In this document: one piece after another, positions 30,905 through 37,319 of the stretch
How positions within the stretch are numbered: position 1 is the stretch's first letter
Layout: every line of letters begins with the position of its first letter
Assembly (NCBI GenBank): GCA_002498925.1
Contig: DAJH01000066.1
Location: 1,528-38,846, forward strand
Length of the DNA: 37,319 nucleotides
Direction: 5' to 3'
Source of the DNA: Euryarchaeota archaeon UBA173
Lineage (GTDB): Archaea > Thermoplasmatota > Poseidoniia > Poseidoniales > Thalassarchaeaceae
Notes under the pieces: model-generated
What the model saw: only the letters and a program-made list of their open reading frames with translations
What the model was told of the DNA's origin: nothing
The model's database searches: none
Translations under genes and position numbers: made by a program

Positions 30905-33900
30905 CTAGTTTGAACTGCGATGGAACATTCCCAACATCGCGGGGGCGATCACCATGCTGGCAATCAGGGATAGTCCGATCATGATAGCGCAGAACAAGCC
31001 AAATGTTGAGAAGAAGCCCATTTTTGACTGGTTTATGACCATGAATCCGGCAAAATCTGATACTGCCGAACCAAACAGAGCTATCCCAGACGCCCCTCCA
31101 ACAACCGCTATCGAACTCATCGAGTCCTTTCCATTGTAGGTCTCCTCTCTGTACCTCTCGACAAGGTGAATCACGTAGTCTATACCGACTCCCAGGGAAA
31201 TGGCAGCTATTGACACCGTTACCATGTTTAGGCCATATCCGAAGACATCGACTAAGGCGTACAACCAGATTATGACTATGCTGATTGGGGCACTTGTGAT
31301 CGCTGCAAAGGTGAACGCGTCATTGCCCCATATAACGGATAAGACAAGGGACAGGGCCGCTAGAGGAATTGCGTACTGGATGCCCATTAGGAAGTACGCG
31401 AAGGACGATAGGATGGCTGCATTGAGAAGGACTCGCTTGATGAATGAGGGGTCTCTTACCAACTCAATCCTGTCCTTTACTGGCTCCTCCTCCCTGTAAC
31501 CCCACCACAGAGTAACGAAGCAAAGTACTAGTCCGAGTAGTATCGTTCCCTGGAGATCGTCCTGCATGGAGTCAGCAGCTACGAATCTGATCACAGGCTC
31601 GCCAGTGGGTATCGCCCATGTAACAGGGTATTCGTCATCTATGAAGGCGGAGGCGAGGTCCCCTCTAATCCTGAAGTTGCTAGACGATAAGTTCTGGAAG
31701 GGGGCCATGTCCCCCTCCAGTTGGGCCAGAGCTGGCTCCACAAGGGCGAACTGCTCTGGGCTGGAGATGCCGAAGCGCATCGAGGTCCTTGGATAAACTG
31801 GAGTGTTGCCTGAATTGGTCAGCCATGGGTTGTCGAAATCGAGGTCGCCCTCTACCTGCAGGAACTCGCCGACAATGCTAGTGGAGAGAGCGGGATACCC
31901 CCCGCTTGCCGGTATTCCCCTAGTTAGCATGAATCCGTAGAGGAATGTCAGCGATTTGCTATCCTCTGTCGAGGGTATGAAGATGAACTCGAAGTCCCTG
32001 TTGGGAATGACTATTGTCTCGCATCCGATGCCTCCATCGGATGATTCGAAATCCCATCCTGCCTCTTCGAAGGGGGTTTGGTTCCATGCCATTGCGGCCC
32101 TGAGGTACCACAGCATCTGATCTATAGCAAGTAATTCTACGTCCCCACTTGGGGACCTTGTAAACTGGTCTGGTTCACCCTCGCCATGAGAGTTCATATT
32201 CTGTCTCAGTTCATCCATCGCGGACAGTATCATAGGGTTGGAAATATTTCCCTCTATCAGGATATACGCAGGCTCCCCCTCATCACTGAATCTCTCATTT
32301 ATCAGGCTGACACCGACAGCTAGATCGGATTCCTCCTCGACGAAATCCTCTACTTGGAAATCCCCCTCCAATGAAAGCATCATGGGAACTGCAATTAATG
32401 TCACCAGAATAGAAGCAGCGATCACCAGAGGCGAGAATTTTGCCGAGTTAGTTGCTACGGCTGATAGCCATGATTTTGGAACCATGTGGAGGGTGTCTGG
32501 TGGCTCCTCGCGTAGCCTGTTTTTTGAGTCTAGCCACATGTCTACGTCCATCCTGGTCAGAGGGACCCATAGTCCTGTCAGGAAGAAGGCACAGAGTACT
32601 CCTATGCCAGCCTCTATCCCGAATGACCTGAGAGCGGCTATGTCGGATGAAAGATTGGCGGAGAAGGCTACTATGGTGGTCACGGATGTCAGCATAATCG
32701 CAAGGCCCACTTTGCTGATTGAAATTCGGGAGGCCTCTTCCGGGGATTTTCCAGATTTTCTCTCCTCCTTGTACCTGTGGAGGCTGTGGAGGCTATCGTC
32801 AATCTCCAGAGCCAGTATCAATATCGGCAGTAGATTTGAGAATTGGGATCTAAAAATGAACTCGAATCCGGTTTTCTGTCCAAAGATGATCGCCCAACCA
32901 ATTAGCCCGTACATCCAAGCCAAAGAAAGGGTCAGTGCTGTGGATACTATGGCGACGTCGGAGATCCTTCTCAGATTGATCCAAAGCAAGGCCACTACGG
33001 CGAATGACATCGTCACCACCAGATAGACGCTAGAGAGGAGTTCCCTGTTTATTTCGACATTTATTGACTCCGCGAACATCAGGGTGACTACGTTGTCATC
33101 GCTCTCCCTGAGATCCTCCTCCAGAGAGAGATATAACCACTCAACGGAACAGAGTGGTGCGCCCGTTTCCTCTCTTGATCTGCAGTAATCAACTGTGTAC
33201 CTCACAGGGTCTGTTTTCAGTGTGAGTCCCTCCAAGTCGTATCCAAATTCTGCTGTGGCGTTCTTCCATGAGAACGTCCAACCGTTGGATTGCATTTCTT
33301 CTCTGTCGAAGTTGACGATTAGCCATGCTGCTGATGCAGACCATCTGCCATTGGTCCACAATTCTGATGATATCGAGCCGTCCTCTGCTATTGTGTGCCC
33401 GACAGGTCCGATTACTGGGCTCGTTGGGTCGGGTGTAAATGCTCTATCGTTAGAGAGGAATCTGAGGAATGCTCCGTTGCTATTATTGGCCATCCTGTGA
33501 GCTGCAAGGTCTATGTGGTCCTGGGTGATGTTCTGATCGTCGAATTCGAGACATTCAAGTTCTCCGCAATCTGTCCAATTTGTTGGGGCTGGATCGGTTG
33601 ACTCCTCTATGTCAAGAGTTGTGGCCAGCTTGTAGGGGTTGATTCTCGGCTGTGTCAGAGAGGACTCGCCTGACATGAACGATCTGAAATCGGATGCTAG
33701 GTCGAGAATCCCGATGGCTGGGTCTCCGGAAATTTCAGAGGCTATTGGGAGATAGAACTGTGAAATTTCATGATCTCGAAGTGTATTGGCGTTTTGATCG
33801 ATTTCCCTTAGTACGGTGAGATTTAGGATTCCTCCTGCAGGACTGGTGATTCCTGACGACCTTCCGGGGTAGTCTGCGATCATGTCGACGTCCGAGCCAC

Positions 33901-34150
33901 TTTCTCCGAAAAATGACGGGTCCCTGACGAAGACTCCGAATCCCCAAATGTTTCCTGCAGCGGTGAATTCCTCCCTCAGAACGAGATTCGCGTCCAACTC
34001 TGGGGATTCCATATCGTATGACTCTATGTCGATTGGTTCGAGAGTAGCAATTATCCCGGGTACCATCATTATCGTGAACAAGACGACGGCGACATGCACC
34101 TTCTTCCTGCGGGGGATTAATGATTCGGCAACGCCTGAGAAGTCCCGCAC
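30905..34150 (-). CDS. MMPL/RND-superfamily membrane transporter
   Basis: About 1081 residues with the duplicated RND layout: TM1 after a basic N-terminus (RRKKVHVAVVLFTIMMVP), a long extracytoplasmic domain rich in Asp/Glu/Ser, a six-helix block, then TM7, a second large outside domain and the final five helices. The proton-relay-type motifs are LEIDDSLHSLHRY near residue 450 and LGVGIDYVIHLVERY near residue 990 (GxxxDY form typical of MMPL/HAE2-type exporters). The substrate is unknown; relatives move lipids, hydrophobic compounds or hopanoids. Start GTG 34150 is 25 bases from a TATA box; TTG 34156 is the alternative. It runs tail to tail with the photolyase operon. Confidence 0.9.
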   Translation of the reverse strand: MRDFSGVAESLIPRRKKVHVAVVLFTIMMVPGIIATLEPIDIESYDMESPELDANLVLREEFTAAGNIWGFGVFVRDPSFFGESGSDVDMIADYPGRSSGITSPAGGILNLTVLREIDQNANTLRDHEISQFYLPIASEISGDPAIGILDLASDFRSFMSGESSLTQPRINPYKLATTLDIEESTDPAPTNWTDCGELECLEFDDQNITQDHIDLAAHRMANNSNGAFLRFLSNDRAFTPDPTSPVIGPVGHTIAEDGSISSELWTNGRWSASAAWLIVNFDREEMQSNGWTFSWKNATAEFGYDLEGLTLKTDPVRYTVDYCRSREETGAPLCSVEWLYLSLEEDLRESDDNVVTLMFAESINVEINRELLSSVYLVVTMSFAVVALLWINLRRISDVAIVSTALTLSLAWMYGLIGWAIIFGQKTGFEFIFRSQFSNLLPILILALEIDDSLHSLHRYKEERKSGKSPEEASRISISKVGLAIMLTSVTTIVAFSANLSSDIAALRSFGIEAGIGVLCAFFLTGLWVPLTRMDVDMWLDSKNRLREEPPDTLHMVPKSWLSAVATNSAKFSPLVIAASILVTLIAVPMMLSLEGDFQVEDFVEEESDLAVGVSLINERFSDEGEPAYILIEGNISNPMILSAMDELRQNMNSHGEGEPDQFTRSPSGDVELLAIDQMLWYLRAAMAWNQTPFEEAGWDFESSDGGIGCETIVIPNRDFEFIFIPSTEDSKSLTFLYGFMLTRGIPASGGYPALSTSIVGEFLQVEGDLDFDNPWLTNSGNTPVYPRTSMRFGISSPEQFALVEPALAQLEGDMAPFQNLSSSNFRIRGDLASAFIDDEYPVTWAIPTGEPVIRFVAADSMQDDLQGTILLGLVLCFVTLWWGYREEEPVKDRIELVRDPSFIKRVLLNAAILSSFAYFLMGIQYAIPLAALSLVLSVIWGNDAFTFAAITSAPISIVIIWLYALVDVFGYGLNMVTVSIAAISLGVGIDYVIHLVERYREETYNGKDSMSSIAVVGGASGIALFGSAVSDFAGFMVINQSKMGFFSTFGLFCAIMIGLSLIASMVIAPAMLGMFHRSSN

Positions 34151-34171
34151 AATCAATTCCCCTGCGAGACC

Positions 34172-34178
34172 TATATTT
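34172..34178 (-). promoter_or_regulatory. TATA box of the RND transporter gene
   Basis: The minus strand reads TGAAATATAG across this site, centred 25 bases upstream of GTG 34150, which suggests a leaderless message and supports that start codon. It falls in the 38-base gap behind the DnaJ stop. Confidence 0.5.
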
Positions 34179-34194
34179 CATTGGTTGTGTGGGG

Positions 34195-35160
34195 CTATAG
34201 GCCTGTTTCTCTCAAAGAATTCAACGCTTCTGCTTGTGCGTCCGTGAGTTCGCCTGGTTCGTCGAGTACGAACTCGATGTCCAGTGGGCTGCCCGAATAC
34301 CCCTGGCCCTGGATTCTACGCCTGTCTCCGATTCTCGTCCCCTTAGGAACGTCGATCTCAATTTTCTTTCCTGCGGGTGTCAGAACCCTGACCTTTCCCC
34401 CCAAGAGGAGTGTCGTGATAGGAACGGGTACCTCTTGGATTAGTCTGCCCTCCTCCCACCTCCTACCTTCCTCGGCGTCGAGCCTTAAGGTGATCAGGAG
34501 GTCCCCTGGTTCGCCCTGTGGATGTTCATGGCCCATGTCTTTGAGTCTCAGCTGCTGGCCATGAACCGCTCCAGGGGGTACTTTGACGGTTAGCGTGCTT
34601 CCCTTGGTCTGCACTCCCTTGCCATTGCATGCAGTGCAGCCCCTAGAGGTGCCAAATGAGGTTCCGTTGCATCTCTCACACCTCCTAAGTCTTCGATGAC
34701 TGAAGCGGACTTCTGTTCCAGAGTTGGCTTGCTCCAGTGAGATATCAAGTCCTGACTCGATATTCGCACCCTTGGCCGTTTCGGACCGAGACGGCGGTCG
34801 CCTGGAAGAAGGGCGCGGGTGTCTTGAGAATCCCTGCTGCGATGATCCGCGGCCGCCCATGAATTGAGAGAAAATGTCTCCCAAATCAACTCCCCCTCCG
34901 AATGGGTTGCCGCCGCCGAATGGGTTGCCGCCTCGGAACATTTCCTCCATCCTCTTCCTCTCATCGAACTCCCTCCTAGCCTCTGCTGTGCCAATTTCCT
35001 CGTATGCCTTCTGGATTGACTTGAACCTCTCCTCCGCAGCTGCGTCATCTGGATTCCTATCTGGGTGGTACTGCCTCGCTAGCTTCCGGTAGGACCTCTT
35101 AATTTCGGCTTCCGTGGAGTCCTTAGAGACGCCTAAAGCTCGGTATGGGTCCTCCGCCAT
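34195..35160 (-). CDS. DnaJ/Hsp40 co-chaperone with a half-size zinc domain
   Basis: 321-residue Hsp70 co-chaperone. The J domain occupies residues 4-68 with the essential HPD at 32-34. The Gly/Phe-rich linker (GGNPFGGGNPFGGG; DIFSQFMGG) and a basic Ser/Arg/Pro stretch follow. Two substrate-binding barrel domains come last (VKVPPGAVHGQQLRLKDMG; VPVPITTLLLGGKV; IDVPKGTRIGDRRRIQGQG). Canonical DnaJ has four CXXCXG repeats binding two zinc ions; here there are only two (C161/C164 and C175/C178), enough for a single zinc. GAGGGTGA precedes the ATG. No dnaK or grpE lies within the window. Confidence 0.92.
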   Translation of the reverse strand: MAEDPYRALGVSKDSTEAEIKRSYRKLARQYHPDRNPDDAAAEERFKSIQKAYEEIGTAEARREFDERKRMEEMFRGGNPFGGGNPFGGGVDLGDIFSQFMGGRGSSQQGFSRHPRPSSRRPPSRSETAKGANIESGLDISLEQANSGTEVRFSHRRLRRCERCNGTSFGTSRGCTACNGKGVQTKGSTLTVKVPPGAVHGQQLRLKDMGHEHPQGEPGDLLITLRLDAEEGRRWEEGRLIQEVPVPITTLLLGGKVRVLTPAGKKIEIDVPKGTRIGDRRRIQGQGYSGSPLDIEFVLDEPGELTDAQAEALNSLRETGL

Positions 35161-35214
35161 CGGTCACCCTCGGTGGAGTGTACGTCTTCAACCTGCTGAG
35201 TTTGTAATCGATGT

Positions 35215-35220
35215 GATAAT
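35215..35220 (+). promoter_or_regulatory. TATA-like box for the FAH-family gene
   Basis: GATAAT is centred about 27 bases before the ATG at 35245, in the 84-base divergent gap with dnaJ. No Shine-Dalgarno precedes that ATG, so the message is probably leaderless. Confidence 0.4.
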
Positions 35221-35244
35221 GAGATTGGGGGACCTGCGAAGTAC

Positions 35245-35844
35245 ATGGCAGTAGGATGGGCCGTATTCAGGAACTACGTTGAGCACGCTAAGGAGATCAA
35301 GGGGGACGTCACTGATTACCCCCGATTCTTCCTGATGCCGCACACTGCACACGCCGAGGCAGACGATGACGGGAACAACGTGATTGCACTCGGCGCTGAT
35401 GAGCACATAGACCACGAGGTCGAGATGGTAATCAGGCTCGGAGACGATCTGGAGCCTGTGGAGATGTGCGTGGGGTGCGACACCACTAACAGGACTAGGC
35501 AGACATTGGCCAAGGAGAAGGGGTGGCCATGGCTGGAGGGCAAGGGGTTCGAGGGCTCTGGGGCCCTAGGCACTTGGTCCCCTTGGGACCCTAGGCCGAT
35601 GGAAATCTGCCTATCCGTCAATGGGGATGTCAGGCAACTGGCCTCAACAGAGTTGATGGTTCACTCATTCGAATCGATAATGAGTCACCTCGAGGAATGG
35701 TATGGATTGAGTCCGGGAGACCTCGTATGGACGGGGACTCCGAAGGGTGTCGGCCCCATGAAGGAGGGAGACCTGATCGAGGCCTGGATGAAGAATTCGG
35801 ATGGGGTGAAAATCAGTTCACTTAACGGCAAATGCGTTATTTAG
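35245..35844 (+). CDS. Fumarylacetoacetate-hydrolase (FAH) family protein, acylpyruvase-like
   Basis: 199-residue single-domain metal-dependent C-C hydrolase or isomerase of the FAH family (FAHD1/YcgM size class). The metal ligands are E58 and E60 in HEVEMVIRLG and D79 in GCDTTNRTRQ. KGFEGSGALGTW (100-111) follows as in acylpyruvate hydrolases, and LSPGDLVWTGTPKGVGPMKEGD is the hallmark C-terminal loop. Possible substrates are acylpyruvates, oxaloacetate or aromatic ring-cleavage products; the sequence does not decide. Its stop lies 20 bases before the preferred AIM24 start. Confidence 0.92.
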   Translation: MAVGWAVFRNYVEHAKEIKGDVTDYPRFFLMPHTAHAEADDDGNNVIALGADEHIDHEVEMVIRLGDDLEPVEMCVGCDTTNRTRQTLAKEKGWPWLEGKGFEGSGALGTWSPWDPRPMEICLSVNGDVRQLASTELMVHSFESIMSHLEEWYGLSPGDLVWTGTPKGVGPMKEGDLIEAWMKNSDGVKISSLNGKCVI

Positions 35845-35864
35845 AATGGCACTATCCGGAAGAT

Positions 35865-36569
35865 ATGGACGTAGAGTACGATTTCAGACCAGCATTCACG
35901 CTAATGACCGCTAATTTGGGTCCTGGAGAGTCACTCAAGGTCGAGCCTGGGGCCATGGTTGCCCAATCGAGAGGCGTCGACATGAAGACAGGGATGAGTT
36001 CCGGTGGCTTGGGAGGATTTCTGAAGAGCATGGCTAAATCTGCGTTTGGAGGGGAGTCTTTCTTCGTCAACACATACACTGCAGGATCCGCTGGTGGATG
36101 GGTATCTATGGCGCCAGCAGCCCCTGGTGACATCATGGAATTCGATGTTGCTCCCGGGGAGGAGCTGATGATGCAGGGTGGTTCATTCATGGCCTGCACT
36201 CCGAATGTCGACACAGACACGAAGTTCCAAGGGGCAAAGGCCCTGTTCTCTAGGGAGGGGGCGTTCTTCCTGAGGGCCTTCTGCGAGAGTGGCCCTGGCA
36301 AGGTATACTACACGTCATACGGAGCGATCAAGGAAGTCGAGGTGGATCAGGAAAACCCAATCGTTGTTGACAACGGGCACGTAGTCGCATTCACGGGTGG
36401 ACTCAACTACCATTTGTCCAAGGTAGGCGGCCTTGGTTCAGCCTTGCTTGGCGGTGAAGGCGCTGTCTTAGAATTCAACGGAAACGGGAAGGTGTGGATA
36501 CAGACACGTAACATGCAGTCCCTAGCACAGAGATTGATACCATTCTGGCCACAAAACAGAAGTAACTGA
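35865..36569 (+). CDS. AIM24/TIGR00266 family protein
   Basis: About 234 residues of an all-beta AIM24-fold protein. FRPAFTLMTANLGPGESLKVEPGAMVAQS is the family opening. SAFGGESFFVNTYTAG, GWVSMAPAAPGDIMEFDV and LFSREGAFFLRAF mark the glycine-rich strands. The family is widespread; yeast Aim24 is mitochondrial and prokaryotic functions are undefined. The ORF is open from ATG 35832, overlapping the FAH gene, but family members begin close to MDVEYDF, so ATG 35865 is preferred. The amidohydrolase gene follows 40 bases later. Confidence 0.88.
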   Translation: MDVEYDFRPAFTLMTANLGPGESLKVEPGAMVAQSRGVDMKTGMSSGGLGGFLKSMAKSAFGGESFFVNTYTAGSAGGWVSMAPAAPGDIMEFDVAPGEELMMQGGSFMACTPNVDTDTKFQGAKALFSREGAFFLRAFCESGPGKVYYTSYGAIKEVEVDQENPIVVDNGHVVAFTGGLNYHLSKVGGLGSALLGGEGAVLEFNGNGKVWIQTRNMQSLAQRLIPFWPQNRSN

Positions 36570-36609
36570 GCATGAGAACCTTGAGGTGCCATATCCCTGA
36601 GGCGGTACC

Positions 36610-37319
36610 ATGGAGTCGGGTAGTCGCAGGATTGTGAACACTCGCCTCATCGATCACGATGGGGTTACCAGGGAGGGCAACTTTCTGCTCCACGTCGATG
36701 GCTCGTACAGCCAAAGCAATGGCGATGAGGACGTACTGGAGACGATCGACGGAAGCGATCTCCTCATCACCAGGTCCCTACAGAACTGGCACACTCACCT
36801 CCCAATGACCCTCAACAGGAGCATGGGAGAGGGACTAGGTCTGATGGAATGGCTGGAGACCAGCATATTCCCCAGTGAGAGGAACCTCACTCCTGAATTG
36901 GCGGCCATAGGAGCCAGGGCATCTGTGGCTGAGATGATCGCTGGAGGAACCACGTTCGCTTGCGACATGTACCACTTTCCGGGCTCAATAGCCCCCGTTG
37001 TGGCCGACTCTGGGATGAGGGGCATTATCTGTGGCCCTACGACAGACTGGCCCCCGCCCGAGGACGGTGGTAGCGACAGTGGCAAGGCCCTTAGGGAGCT
37101 GGACTCGCTGATAAGGGCCGGTCCACTTGGCTCTGGAAGAGTCGAGTATGGAATAGCAACTCACGCCGTCTACACATGCACGGAGGAGGTCTTGAGAAAG
37201 GCGAGCGAGATGTCCAGGGAACTGGGAGCTAGGCTGAGCATACACACGTCAGAAACTAGGAGCGAGGTAGCCGAGTGCCACGAAAAGACCGGGATGTACC
37301 CAATAGAGTACCTGGACTC
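36610..37319 (+). CDS. Amidohydrolase, MTA/SAH-deaminase-like, N-terminal part (runs off the window)
   Basis: Open frame from ATG 36610 to the window end, about 236 residues with no stop, missing the C-terminus. Metal-ligand HTH motif H61/H63 lies in LQNWHTHLPMTLNRSMGEGL, followed by LMEWLETSIFPSE as in 5-methylthioadenosine/S-adenosylhomocysteine deaminases. THAVYTCT (H185) and SIHTSETRSEVAECHEKTG (H212) supply later ligands in the familiar order. The last His and Asp ligands would lie beyond the window. The enzymes deaminate the adenine of MTA/SAH or related aminopurines; guanine- or chlorohydrolase-type members look alike, so the substrate is open. GAGGCGG lies just before the ATG. Confidence 0.9.
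   Translation, partial: MESGSRRIVNTRLIDHDGVTREGNFLLHVDGSYSQSNGDEDVLETIDGSDLLITRSLQNWHTHLPMTLNRSMGEGLGLMEWLETSIFPSERNLTPELAAIGARASVAEMIAGGTTFACDMYHFPGSIAPVVADSGMRGIICGPTTDWPPPEDGGSDSGKALRELDSLIRAGPLGSGRVEYGIATHAVYTCTEEVLRKASEMSRELGARLSIHTSETRSEVAECHEKTGMYPIEYLD

Noticed and set aside
32238..33026. A 262-codon plus-strand ORF, the longest antisense frame, opposite the RND gene.
   Set aside because: The opposite strand encodes recognisable RND helices throughout, and the product of the antisense frame has low-complexity Ser/Arg composition and no family features.
1..37319. CRISPR arrays, insertion sequences, integrases, attachment sites and prophage genes.
   Set aside because: No regularly spaced repeats, transposase motifs, terminal inverted repeats or tRNA-overlapping direct repeats were seen.

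Overview
The window is a gene-dense, intron-free archaeal chromosome segment. Protein-coding genes cover nearly all of it and no gene-free stretch exceeds about 100 bases. Archaeal markers are unmistakable: ribosomal protein L21e, RNA polymerase subunit F (Rpb4-like), the archaeal DUF655 protein, KsgA/Dim1, Pus10, an archaeal-type phosphoglycerate kinase and TrmB-type regulation. They sit among many bacterial-type genes: class II photolyase, GTP cyclohydrolase II, 2,3-BPG-type phosphoglycerate mutase, DnaJ, SDR39U1 and phytoene desaturase. With the large secreted, Asp/Asn-rich peptidase, this mixture best fits a marine planktonic euryarchaeon of Marine Group II/III (Poseidoniales-like). That placement is inference from gene content; no marker phylogeny was possible.

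Layout. 1-5019 (minus): truncated hisS, then a peptide-scavenging operon of a membrane-anchored M14 carboxypeptidase, an NSS-family sodium:amino-acid symporter and a 39-residue MetS-like subunit. 5117-12208 (plus): MscS channel, a phosphoglycerate-mutase fusion with a large unknown membrane-attached C-terminal region, HAD phosphatase, cis-prenyltransferase, Nudix, RidA, cupin and phosphomannomutase/phosphoglucomutase. 12209-15997: a small membrane protein, tRNA-Thr(CGT), pgk divergent from an M24 peptidase, a MIP18/DUF59-like protein and a previously uncalled 54-residue membrane protein. 16006-19718 (minus): the archaeal information-processing run L21e-RpoF-DUF655-KsgA, continuing into a HhH/zinc-ribbon protein and a 2Fe-2S ferredoxin. 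19796-21642 (minus): Pus10 and DUF971.

21667-30879 looks like a photoprotection/light-stress block. On the minus strand it holds RibA, peroxiredoxin, a TrmB regulator with an extra sensor-like C-terminus, a UbiB-like kinase, phytoene desaturase and an ABA4-like membrane protein. Divergent from ribA, on the plus strand, are a class II photolyase, a SRPBCC-SDR39U1 protein and a small membrane protein. The set resembles the light-inducible carotenoid/photolyase clusters that bacteria control with LitR/CarH, here with a TrmB-family regulator inside. From 30905 to the end: a large MMPL/RND transporter and a DnaJ with a reduced zinc domain (minus), then a FAH-family hydrolase, an AIM24 protein and a truncated MTA/SAH-deaminase-like amidohydrolase (plus).

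Expression signals follow a consistent pattern. Several first genes have a TATA-like box about 25-27 bases before the start codon, suggesting leaderless mRNAs. Internal operon genes carry GGAGG or AGGTGA Shine-Dalgarno sequences that overlap the preceding stop codon.
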